Shown here: positions 26,020 through 33,775 of the stretch, in pieces
Position numbering within the stretch: the first letter of the stretch is position 1
Layout of the letters: each line of letters starts with the position of its first letter
Assembly (NCBI GenBank): GCA_963829835.1
Contig: CAWHKC010000004.1
Coordinates: 1 to 64,000, forward strand
Length of the DNA stretch: 64,000 nucleotides
Origin: Berkiella sp963829835
GTDB lineage: Bacteria > Pseudomonadota > Gammaproteobacteria > Berkiellales > Berkiellaceae
Direction: 5' to 3'
Translations under genes and position numbers: made by a program
The notes under the pieces: model-generated
Told to the model about the DNA's origin: nothing
The model's input: the letters and a program-made list of their open reading frames with translations, nothing else
Database searches by the model: none

Positions 26020-27182
26020 TCAGAATTCTGACAATACTAGTTTACGAAGCGCTCTGCTAAAAATAGGCAAGCCTTCATCTGGTGTTTTGTCAGCATAATC
26101 ATTTTCAATTTTTTCTCTAGCTTCCATGTAATTCTGCCAAGGAACACTTTCTGTATAAGCTTGTGCTTGATCCATCACTTTGAAGTACAATGAAAAATCA
26201 TTTTCTCTTGATGCTCTTCTTAATCCATTTAAATAGTTATCTCTATGAACGGTGGGGATGATAATTTTGTATTGGTTAGACGATACCAATTCAGCGTTCA
26301 TCATTAATCTTGATAATCGACCGTTACCATCATCAAATGGGTGAATTTCACTAACCACAAAATGTATGAATAGCGCTCTTTGTATACCTTGTTTGAGTAT
26401 TTGGTAAAATTCAAATGCATGCGTTAATGTTCCAATAACATCTTCAGGTTCCACAAAATAGGTATTTCCCGCTTTATTGGATTTTAATTTAATGTCACCA
26501 GGTCTTTTATCTGGTCTTTCTTTCATTATATAAGCATGTCTTGATTTTAAAATCTCTATTAACTCTTGTGGATCTTTTGGTGTTTTACACATTTCAGAAA
26601 AATCATTAGCTAAATTAAAATTCGACAAAACATCATGACTATCAGCATGTCGATTATTGATTTCAGTTCCCTTAAATACAATATCCTCTACTTCATCAAT
26701 GGTAAATTCAGTTCCTTCAATAAAATTTGAAAAATAAGATTCAAAAAATGCTAAATTTCTAAACGCTGTCGTTTGAAATTGATATTTTCTTTCTTTAAAT
26801 AGCGACTTATTAAGTTGTACGCTTAGATTTTCAAACAATTTAATTCGCTTTGCATCGAAAGGTTCTTTTTTAGCCAGCGCTTTTGCATAAGAGGTTTTTA
26901 AAAAATCCGTGTCAGGATGGCTTGAAAGTAACGCACTGATGATTGTATTAAGCTTTTTAGCTTCTGATTCTAGCCCTAAATCTGCTGCAATCTGTTTTGC
27001 TTGGTCACGGATCTCATTTAATGCTTTTTCTCCACGAAGACGAAGTTCTTTAGCCAAAATATTTTCTACGCCTGATTCTCCAATAGTCTTCACCTCTTTA
27101 TTTGCACCTCTTACCGGTACTAAATTTTCTAATAACATTCGTGGAAGATTACTTCTCTCTAATTGCGGCAAAATACGTTCAC
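26020..27182 (-). pseudogene. Fic domain protein (AMPylase), 3' part of an IS3-interrupted gene
   Basis: The open frame reaches the IS3 edge at 27182; a local TTG at 27171 gives 383 residues. The catalytic Fic motif is perfect: HPFDDGNGRLSR (277-288 of that frame). An inhibitory-helix motif of class II type, SNFIEG (148-153), lies upstream. Canonical Fic enzymes transfer AMP from ATP to a hydroxyl on a target protein. Family members of this layout (Fic_N plus Fic) are about 370-390 residues, so the Fic part is complete and could still be made from a start inside the fragment. Its original N-terminus is at 28427-28769, on the other side of the element. Confidence 0.85.
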
Positions 27183-27245
27183 TGACCTGATCCCCTGACG
27201 ATGGACACCTAATCTGATAAACTTAATATCAATTAGGAGCCGTGT

Positions 27246-27554
27246 ATGTCCAAGTATAAGAAATATGACAAGTCATTTAAGGAGCAAGCAGTTCAGCTTG
27301 CCTTAACCTCTGATCAATCCATAGCGAAAACTGCAAGTGAACTCGGCGTATTAGAGTCAACCTTGTATAGCTGGGTTGGCAACGCCAAAACTGAAAAGCC
27401 TGCAGAAACCAGTAAAGAAGTTGATGTTGGAAAATTGCATGAAGAGCTCTTGAAGCTGCGCAAAGACAACCAGCGGCTTAAGGAGACATGTGAAATTTTA
27501 AAAAAAGCCACGGCCTTCTTCGCGAACGATTCGAAACGAGATACGCATTCATAG
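27246..27554 (+). CDS. IS3-family transposase OrfA
   Basis: 102 residues. It has a helix-turn-helix of the transposase_8 type (FKEQAVQLALTS and SIAKTASELGVLESTLYSW) followed by a leucine-zipper coiled coil (LHEELLKLRKDNQRLKETCEIL, seen in part). It binds element ends and dimerises. Near its 3' end is an A7 run (27500-27506), the classical slippery site for -1 frameshifting into orfB. Confidence 0.9.
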   Translation: MSKYKKYDKSFKEQAVQLALTSDQSIAKTASELGVLESTLYSWVGNAKTEKPAETSKEVDVGKLHEELLKLRKDNQRLKETCEILKKATAFFANDSKRDTHS

Positions 27555-28396
27555 ATGAGCATAGGCAACAATATAATATTGTTCTTTTGTGTAAGTGCAT
27601 GCAAGTAACGCGAAGTGGGTATTATGAGTGGAAAAAGCACGAGAATTTCCCCAATGCTGATGAGTCTTTTCTCAAGGAAAGGATCAACTCAATATTCATG
27701 TTGAGCCGTAATTCATATGGCTGGCGTCGAATGTTGAGGACTCTAAATCAAGAGGGGATCATGTGTAATCATAAAAAGGTGCGCCGTTTAATGAAAGAAT
27801 TAAATCTTGTTACGAAAGTGAAGAAAAAGTTTAAAGCGACAACAAATTCCAATCATGGTTTGCCGGTTGAACCAAATCGTCTTGAAAGAAAGTTCTATGC
27901 TATTCGGCCTAATGTTGCATGGGTGGGCGATATTACATATATCGCTACAGACGAAGGCTGGCTCTATCTGGCAACCGTCATTGACCTTTGCTCTCGGAAA
28001 GTTAAAGGATGGGCCATGAGCGAGCGTATGACTGCTGATTTGGCGGTTTCAGCGCTAGAGATGAGCCTTGCAGGGGTTGCTGCACCTAAAGGCCTCATGT
28101 TTCATTCAGATAGAGGCGTGCAATATGCCTCAAATGCATTTAAGAAAGTGATTGAAAAAAACGGTATGGTACAAAGTATGAGCCGAAAGGCATGCTGTTG
28201 GGATAATGCCGTGGCAGAGAGCTTTTTTGGTACCTTGAAACAAGAACTGATCTATCACTGTCGCTTTAAAACAAGGGAAGAAGCAAAATCAGCTATTTTT
28301 GAATACATAGAAGTGTTCTATAATCGGTTTCGTTTACATTCAACATTGAATTATCGAACGCCAGAGAGTGTAGAGGTAGCAGCATTAGCTGCATAG
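27498..28396 (+). CDS. IS3-family transposase OrfB (DDE), made by -1 frameshift
   Basis: The frame is open from about 27498, overlapping orfA; the first ATG is at 27587. The fused product continues RERFETRYAFIDEHRQQYN and then MQVTRSGYYEW, the normal OrfB start. The DDE core is complete: WVGDITYI, HSDRGVQYAS and NAVAESFFGTLKQE supply Asp, Asp and Glu. With intact ends, the element looks potentially active. The A7 slippery run places it among IS3 elements that make an OrfAB fusion. Confidence 0.9.
27500..27506 (+). promoter_or_regulatory. A7 slippery site for programmed -1 frameshift
   Basis: Seven consecutive A followed by G. Slipping back one base moves the ribosome from the orfA frame to the orfB frame, as is known for the IS3 family. 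Confidence 0.8.
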
Positions 28397-28426
28397 ATTG
28401 GTGTCCATTAGATGGGGATCAGGTCA

Positions 28427-28769
28427 CACAATAAGATTGATAATTTCCTTTATTCACTTTGATTATCAGCCCTGATAATGAAATCGTTTTAGAATATGAA
28501 CTTGTGACAAATACAATATGTTCTCCTTTATATAGAATAGGTTTAAGATCTATTGCTGTTCTAAAGCTCAAAATCCCTTTGGGCACAATATAAGCAACAA
28601 TTTGCATCCAATTTTTTGAAATAAGGGATTGTTCCGTGTCTTTGAAGTTAGAAGAGTAGATACCTTGATATAGCCGACGTAATTTACCCTCTTTATATAG
28701 CGCGGATAATTTTTTAGCACTTGCAGCATCTGTAGAAAAATACAATTCGGGCATGGTGAACTTCAGCAT
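28427..28769 (-). pseudogene. AbiEi-like N-terminal domain, 5' part of the IS3-interrupted Fic gene
   Basis: From ATG 28769 (or ATG 28754, MPELYFS) the frame gives about 114 residues before the element. It shows a winged-helix antitoxin-like start (AASAKKLSALYKEGKLRRLYQGIYSS), then WMQIVAYIVPKGILSFRTAI, as in AbiEi-type regulators. Codon 115 is split by the insertion: reconstruction reads SYCERILPQLERS across the junction into the Fic part, for a total near 500 residues. AbiEi proteins are antitoxins and self-repressors of type IV toxin-antitoxin operons. Here the domain was fused to the Fic enzyme. Confidence 0.8.
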
Positions 28770-28900
28770 ATTAATTAAATATTAATATGAACTTTAGCAC
28801 ATTAAATCAAAAAAATGTGAATTCCAGAACATTAAATATTAAAAAAATGAACTTTAGAATATTAAATGTAAAAAAAATGGAATTTAAGAAGAGTAATTAT
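28756..28900. repeat. Five 30-bp direct repeats upstream of the AbiEi-Fic gene (iteron-like operator)
   Basis: Units begin at 28756, 28787, 28817, 28847 and 28877, so spacing is 31, 30, 30 and 30 bp. The core is close to TGAACTTTAGMAYATTAAAT; the second and fourth units are the closest pair and the last is degenerate. The array covers the start region of the AbiEi-like gene. AbiEi antitoxins bind repeats upstream of their own operon, so an autoregulatory operator is the simplest reading. The plus-strand frame through it (28787-28978) is a by-product of the repeats. Confidence 0.65.
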
Positions 28901-28931
28901 TCGTGTATATGCTCATTATTTCTAAGACGCT

Positions 28932-28963
28932 TCCTCCTACACTCGAAAGCTTCGGCGAGACAA
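28932..28963. repeat. Dispersed TCCTCCTAC / AAGCTTCGGCG repeat, copy 1
   Basis: Related to 29029-29060: both have TCCTCCTAC, a short variable part, then AAGCTTCGGCG and GACA. They lie in direct orientation between the operator array and tRNA-Glu. Similar sequences are common intergenic repeats in bacterial genomes. Confidence 0.55.
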
Positions 28964-29028
28964 GTCGGCGTGGCATAAGATTTTTGTAACGTTTATGGAT
29001 TTTTTGAGTCAGTGGATTGCTGAGACAG

Positions 29029-29060
29029 TCCTCCTACGCTAAGAAGCTTCGGCGGACATA
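29029..29060. repeat. Dispersed TCCTCCTAC / AAGCTTCGGCG repeat, copy 2
   Basis: Second copy of the 28932-28963 repeat, about 40 bases from the 3' end of tRNA-Glu. Confidence 0.55.
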
Positions 29061-29097
29061 AGCATCACTAAATCGCTTTGCGATTAAGTGCTGCTAA

Positions 29098-29173
29098 TGG
29101 CGTCCCCAAGGGGATTCGAACCCCTGTTACCGCCGTGAAAGGGCGGTGTCCTAGGCCTCTAGACGATGGGGAC
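29098..29173 (-). tRNA. tRNA-Glu (anticodon UUC)
   Basis: 76 bases including an encoded CCA end. The acceptor stem GTCCCC pairs with GGGGAC, the T-loop arm GGGGTTCGAATCCCC is present, and the anticodon loop reads CTTTCAC with anticodon TTC. It lies about 310 bases from the 3' end of gltX, whose enzyme charges it, and on the same strand. Confidence 0.97.
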
Positions 29174-29367
29174 CCTGGACTAACCTTCGTACTTTGTGTT
29201 TAAACTTTGTTGTCTACGCCCCCTCTAAATAGTCATGTACTGAGATGTACACTCCTATTTCTCGGGCGCTTGACGCCGCGTTTAAACCCAAATTACTTGG
29301 TTATTCATACTTTTCGTATTTTGTTTAATAAAAAACTAAATACTCTATACCAAGAAGCTATATGCTT

Positions 29368-29443
<76 letters not shown>

Positions 29444-29483
29444 GGGATAGAGGCGACGATTGTACGTAGCCACACCCCAAGAG

Positions 29484-30896
29484 TCAACCCTCTGGAAACA
29501 ACTCATTTTTAAGCGCTAACGCATCTTCTAAGCGGTGCAACGATTTCTCTTTTCCAAGTAAGAAAAGCGTGGCATCAATAGGCGGAGATACCGTGCCGCC
29601 AGTGACAGCAATCCGTATTGGCTGAGCGATAATGCCTAGTTTAATACCTAGCTCTTCACTAACCGCTTTAATCGCATTGTTTATCTCTTCCCCTTGCCAG
29701 GTAGGTAAGGCTTTGAGTTGCGCAATAATCGCAGACAAGGCGGTAAAAACTTCATTGGTGAAATGCTTCTTCACCAGATCTTCAGGAAGCAACACTTCCT
29801 CTTGGAACAAGAACTCGCTCTTATCTGCCATCTCAACTAAAGTCTTGGAGCGCTCTCTTTGTGCTTTCACTACTTCTTTTAAATCTGGGCCCTTGCTCGT
29901 ATCAACACCACGCTTCTCAAAATGCCATTGGAGTTCTTTGGCAATCTCCCCTTCTGGTTTGGTTTTAAGATAATGTTGATTCAGCCATAAAAGTTTTTCT
30001 GGATTCAGCGCAGCTGATGAACTATTGATAGCATGGGCATCAAATAATTGAATCATCTCATCGATGGAAAATATCTCCGTGTCACCATGTGACCAACCCA
30101 AACGCACTAAATAGTTTAATAACGCCTCAGGTAAGATCCCTTGATTGCGATAATCTAAAACGCTAGCCGCCCCATCTCGTTTAGAAAGCTTCTTTCCTTC
30201 AGGGCTTAATAACATCGGCATATGACCGTAAAGAGGGATCTTTGCACCGAGAGCTTGCAGAATATGGATCTGACGTGGCGTATTATTAATATGATCATCG
30301 CCCCGTAACACATGGGTGATCCCCATTTCCCAGTCATCTACCACCACCGTAAAATTATAGGTAGGCGTACCATCGCTTCTCACTAAGATAAGATCGTCCA
30401 ATTCTGAATTTTGAATTTCAATCGGCCCTTTAATTAAATCATCAAAAATCACCGAACCGGTTTGCGGGGTTTTAAATCGAATCACGTAAGGCATATCCTC
30501 ATGCGGAGGATGCGGAAAACGCAAACAATAACCGTCATAACGCGTTTTTTGCTTCGCCGCTATTTGCTGTTCCCGCAGCACTTCTAAACGTTCTTTAGTG
30601 CAATAACATTTATAGGCATGACCATTATTTAGCAACTGTTTTGCTACCTGCTTGTAACGATCAAAACGATGCGTTTGGTAGATGGGACCTTCATCCCAAT
30701 TCAAACCCAGCCACTGCAATCCATCCAGAATGACCTGGACGGCTTGATCGGTGGAACGCTCACGATCGGTATCCTCAATGCGCAGAATAAACTTCCCACG
30801 TTGGTTTTTGGCCCATAGCCAACAAAATAACGCTGTGCGAGCACTACCAATATGTAAATCGCCGGTGGGGCTTGGGGCAAAACGCGTGATAACCAT
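29484..30896 (-). CDS. gltX: Glutamyl-tRNA synthetase
   Basis: 470 residues, the usual bacterial length. This cytosolic class I synthetase attaches glutamate to tRNA-Glu using ATP. The HIGH motif appears in RFAPSPTGDLHIGSART (from residue 5), the KMSKS equivalent as KLSKRDG (near 240), and LRGDDHINNTPRQ is the usual tRNA/ATP-site segment. A C-terminal anticodon-binding helical domain ends the protein. tRNA-Ala and tRNA-Glu genes follow directly downstream on the same strand. Nothing odd was seen. Confidence 0.97.
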   Translation of the reverse strand: MVITRFAPSPTGDLHIGSARTALFCWLWAKNQRGKFILRIEDTDRERSTDQAVQVILDGLQWLGLNWDEGPIYQTHRFDRYKQVAKQLLNNGHAYKCYCTKERLEVLREQQIAAKQKTRYDGYCLRFPHPPHEDMPYVIRFKTPQTGSVIFDDLIKGPIEIQNSELDDLILVRSDGTPTYNFTVVVDDWEMGITHVLRGDDHINNTPRQIHILQALGAKIPLYGHMPMLLSPEGKKLSKRDGAASVLDYRNQGILPEALLNYLVRLGWSHGDTEIFSIDEMIQLFDAHAINSSSAALNPEKLLWLNQHYLKTKPEGEIAKELQWHFEKRGVDTSKGPDLKEVVKAQRERSKTLVEMADKSEFLFQEEVLLPEDLVKKHFTNEVFTALSAIIAQLKALPTWQGEEINNAIKAVSEELGIKLGIIAQPIRIAVTGGTVSPPIDATLFLLGKEKSLHRLEDALALKNELFPEG

Positions 30897-30950
30897 GGTG
30901 TTACTTATTCATATATCTAAGGGTGATGAGGGTCATTTTATCAAAGAAAA

Positions 30951-31029
30951 GACCCTCATCCTAACCTTCTCCCAGAAACTCCGCCTCTTGTTCCCTCTCC
31001 CCTTGTGGGAGAGGGTTAGGGTGAGGGTC
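30951..31029. repeat. REP-like palindrome (GACCCTCA...TGAGGGTC)
   Basis: GACCCTCATCCTAACC at 30951 pairs with GGTTAGGGTGAGGGTC ending at 31029, with a second inner stem CCCTCTCCC/GGGAGAGGG. Palindromes of this CCCTCA-CTAACC type are widespread as extragenic repeats in proteobacteria. It lies between divergent gltX and the LysE-type gene. Confidence 0.75.
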
Positions 31030-31076
31030 TTAACTTTGATATCATATCCCTTCCTGGCAATAGTACGAGGGTTAAA

Positions 31077-31712
31077 ATGGGTTACTTAAACGATTTTATG
31101 ACTCTAGGAATCATTGCCTTCTTAGGTGCGGTTAGTCCAGGGCCTGACTTTGTGATTGTAACACAATCAACGCTTTCTCATGGAAAAAAAGCCGGCATCT
31201 ATACCGCGATGGGAATTGCCGCTGGGTGCCTTATTCATATTTCATACAGCATCCTGGGCATTGGCGTTATCCTAAAAGAATCCGTCATTTGGTTTGACGT
31301 CATTAAATATGTTGGCGCAATTTATCTCATTTATCTTGGCATTAAGGCCATTGTTGCAAAACCCACTGCTGCCACTGCAAAAAATGCATCAACAAAAGAT
31401 CGTCACCAAACCTCCTCTTCTTTTGATGCCTTTAAAAAAGGGTTTTTTGTCAATCTCTTAAACCCTAAGGTTGCTTTATTTATTCTCAGCATTTTTACCC
31501 AAGTCATCGATCCCATTACACCGCTAGAAATTCAAGCGGCTTATGGATTAGAGTTTTGTCTAATCGCTTTTTGTTGGTTTACTTTGTTGTCTTTTATTCT
31601 AAGTAATCCCACCCTTAGAAAAAAATTACTTGGGGTTCAAAACATCATCGAAAAAATACTGGGCGGTTTTTTAATTTTATTAGGAATTAAAGTAGCCTCA
31701 TTCAATTTTTAG
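31077..31712 (+). CDS. LysE/RhtB-family amino-acid exporter
   Basis: 211 residues with a GAGGG site before ATG 31077. The family hallmark near the start is GAVSPGPDFVIVTQ, followed by GKKAGIYTAMGIAAG. Six hydrophobic helices can be traced, with the usual mid-protein cytoplasmic loop (about 95-120) and the FVNLLNPKVALF segment. Such inner-membrane proteins export amino acids such as homoserine, threonine or lysine. Substrate cannot be told. A PAP2-type gene follows 29 bases later on the same strand, so they may form an operon. Confidence 0.93.
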   Translation: MGYLNDFMTLGIIAFLGAVSPGPDFVIVTQSTLSHGKKAGIYTAMGIAAGCLIHISYSILGIGVILKESVIWFDVIKYVGAIYLIYLGIKAIVAKPTAATAKNASTKDRHQTSSSFDAFKKGFFVNLLNPKVALFILSIFTQVIDPITPLEIQAAYGLEFCLIAFCWFTLLSFILSNPTLRKKLLGVQNIIEKILGGFLILLGIKVASFNF

Positions 31713-31741
31713 CGACTCTTTCCAAAAGAATGGGATAATTT

Positions 31742-32353
31742 ATGTTAGAACTCATTGCTCAATTCGGTAAATTCTTTTGTCAAACCAGTACTTTGGCTAG
31801 TGTCTTTTTAATGGGTTTTCTTTTTATCAATGAGAAAGCCTTTGCACGCATTTTATTCATTGTAGCGTTTACGATGGTGTATAACGTATTTTTAAAATCT
31901 ATTTGGATGATGCCCCTACCGCCTCCATTGGAAGGCTGGGCTTTCCCCAGTGGTCATATGCATACTGCTTTCGTTTTTTGGGGTTGGTTGGCAGTTGAAT
32001 ATCATAAAGTATGGTTTTATGAGATAACTTTTTTTGTTTTATGTTTAATCGGTTATGGCATAGTTTACCATGGCTATCATTACCCGATTGATATTTTGGG
32101 TGCTGTTGGCTTTGGAACTTTGTCTCTTATTCTTTATAGTTTATTGCAACACATCAAAGTGTTTAAAGAAAAACCCTATTGGCTAGGCTTTTTGTTAGCT
32201 TTGCTAAGCGGAATAATTATTTTAGTGATGCCGCCTGCAAGTAGAAAGCCTCATGTTTGGCTCGCATTTGAAGTGTTGGTAGGATTTACCCTATTTTGGA
32301 TGCTTTCACTAAAAATACCCAGCAAACTATCCAGGCAAGTGAAAAAGCTTTAA
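31742..32353 (+). CDS. PAP2-family membrane phosphatase
   Basis: 203 residues, with five or six hydrophobic helices. The core phosphatase motif is PSGH (69-72, with H72). The last motif, YHGYHYPIDIL, supplies H113 and D117; the usual SR of the third motif is replaced. The first motif KxxxxxxRP is not clear; only K52 in FLKSIWMMPLPPP is near it. PAP2 enzymes remove phosphate from lipids such as undecaprenyl diphosphate or phosphatidic acid at the membrane. Because of the reduced motifs, activity is probable but not certain. Its stop overlaps the end of the convergent gene 32350-33582 by 4 bases. Confidence 0.8.
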   Translation: MLELIAQFGKFFCQTSTLASVFLMGFLFINEKAFARILFIVAFTMVYNVFLKSIWMMPLPPPLEGWAFPSGHMHTAFVFWGWLAVEYHKVWFYEITFFVLCLIGYGIVYHGYHYPIDILGAVGFGTLSLILYSLLQHIKVFKEKPYWLGFLLALLSGIIILVMPPASRKPHVWLAFEVLVGFTLFWMLSLKIPSKLSRQVKKL

Positions 32354-33582
32354 GCAGCAGGATTTATTCTGCGCTTTTCCTTTTTCGGACTGTCTTCTAA
32401 CTCCTCACTACTTGTAAACCTAACAGGTTTTTGTAATGCTACTTGCGCAAATTGATGTGCAATCAATTTCGTTGGTGACTCTAATTGAGGTGTTTGTACA
32501 CTCTCATTCATTGTCAAACTTGCTAGTGGTTTAGCCGGTGATGTTTGAGGTGTACGTTTCTCTTTTTTGGGAGAACCCTCATTCTCTTGTGGTATCGCTT
32601 TTCTTTTTGACGGAGAAACTGGCAAGGGAGGTCTTGCCGTTTCAGGCGGTACTAATGGTGAAGCTATCACCGCTATAGGGCCATTTCTTAACGATTTATT
32701 CGCGAGATTCTGTTTCATCATCGATTTATGGATATCTCTTGCTGAATACTCTGTTTGCTTACTTGAAGGAATCATCAATTGAAGTGCCTCAGCATTGGAA
32801 GATAATTTCGCTACCTCATTGCACCAAGTCAAACATTGATTTAACAGATCTTTGCCTTGATACAATAACTTAACAAAGTCAGGATTATCTTGCACAACAC
32901 CTTCTTCATCCAAAAAACTGTGATAGGTAACCGCGTTGTTTTGTCTTGATACATTGACTATATCAATGGGATCAATAATAACAACCTGTCCATCAATACT
33001 CACAAGCAATTGCAAATCTGCAATCAGCATATCCTTAGCTTCTAAGGTTGAAACAATGTCACGAATAGAGTGCTGCAATTTTAGTGCAAACTTTTTAACT
33101 TGAAGAAAAAGTGCAGGATTTTCTAAAAATAAACACTTTATTTGTTTTTCTACATGGCTTTTTTGCAATACCCACGCTTCTCCTGACAATATCTCTATTC
33201 CTAATGCAACGGCCATCAGTTTGCGCTTAGAAGAGGCGATTTCATCTTTAACATCAATCAGCGTTGTAGCAGGCACCCATTGTAACAATACAGCTTGTCT
33301 GTCATTAGCGAGTTCAAAAACATCAGAATGGAATTTAATGGTCGGCAAACCATTTTCTGCAAGCTTGGTAATTAATTTCTGTTCTTTGATCAGCATTTCT
33401 TTTGCTTTGGGCCCTTTGACAGTGGCAAGCGCAAATTTATTCATAAAAGGATAAATAGTTTTAAAGGAACCGCAAACGCATGCTAAATCTTTCAGTTTGG
33501 TGTGATGAGCCTGAAATACACCTTTGATAGTTTCTAATGGCAAGGGATCTTGCTGAAAAAGATGAAAAAGAGTGTTTAGCAT
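32350..33582 (-). CDS. Kinase-fold effector-like protein with SPKK/NLS-like tail
   Basis: ATG 33582 (410 residues) is preferred to GTG 33594 because AGGTGG lies just before it. The N-terminal 220 residues look like a reduced kinase fold: a Lys in FALATVKG (about K56), the hinge-like VLLQWVPATTLID, then MLIADLQLLV (D189) and GQVVIIDPID (D204) as catalytic and metal Asp. The last 100 residues are disordered and basic, with five SP(K/S/A/T)K-type motifs (about 323, 337, 348, 369, 398) and clusters KRK, KKEKR and KKEKRR. Those resemble nuclear signals and the DNA-binding SPKK motif of histone H1. It may modify a host nuclear target; that is inference. Confidence 0.65.
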   Translation of the reverse strand: MLNTLFHLFQQDPLPLETIKGVFQAHHTKLKDLACVCGSFKTIYPFMNKFALATVKGPKAKEMLIKEQKLITKLAENGLPTIKFHSDVFELANDRQAVLLQWVPATTLIDVKDEIASSKRKLMAVALGIEILSGEAWVLQKSHVEKQIKCLFLENPALFLQVKKFALKLQHSIRDIVSTLEAKDMLIADLQLLVSIDGQVVIIDPIDIVNVSRQNNAVTYHSFLDEEGVVQDNPDFVKLLYQGKDLLNQCLTWCNEVAKLSSNAEALQLMIPSSKQTEYSARDIHKSMMKQNLANKSLRNGPIAVIASPLVPPETARPPLPVSPSKRKAIPQENEGSPKKEKRTPQTSPAKPLASLTMNESVQTPQLESPTKLIAHQFAQVALQKPVRFTSSEELEDSPKKEKRRINPAA

Positions 33583-33775
33583 GTTAAACGCCACCTAGTT
33601 AAAGCCAATGAAGATAGCCAGATCCCTAGGCAGATATTATTTAGCACTTTATTAGTTAAGTACTAAACATTCAAAAGATTTTATATGAGCTAATGGGAAA
33701 ACTCAAGGAAAAAGCAAAAGAACGCTAAATTTCAGGCATTCTTTGGTTAACAGGGTTTTAGTTTGTCATAAAAAA

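Larger units (their letters stand above)
27183..28426. mobile_element. Complete IS3-family insertion sequence (1244 bp)
   Basis: Terminal inverted repeats of 27 bp lie at 27183-27209 and 28400-28426 and match at 22 positions; the first 13 bases (TGACCTGATCCCC) and last 8 are identical. A 3-bp direct repeat CAC (27180-27182 and 28427-28429) is the target duplication. It carries orfA and orfB joined by a -1 frameshift site. It interrupts a minus-strand AbiEi-Fic gene; deleting it plus one CAC restores that frame exactly. Confidence 0.95.

Noticed and set aside
25173..26034. AGAATTCTGACA at 25173 and 26023 as attachment sites
   Set aside because: Only 12 bp; the second copy lies inside the coding end of the Fic gene and no integrase is found, so chance is likely.
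28756..28900. CRISPR array
   Set aside because: The repeats are 30 bp end to end with no unique spacers, and no cas genes are near.
28787..28978. 63-codon plus-strand frame (MNFSTLNQKN...)
   Set aside because: It is created by the 30-bp direct repeats, has no ribosome site and lies in a likely operator region.
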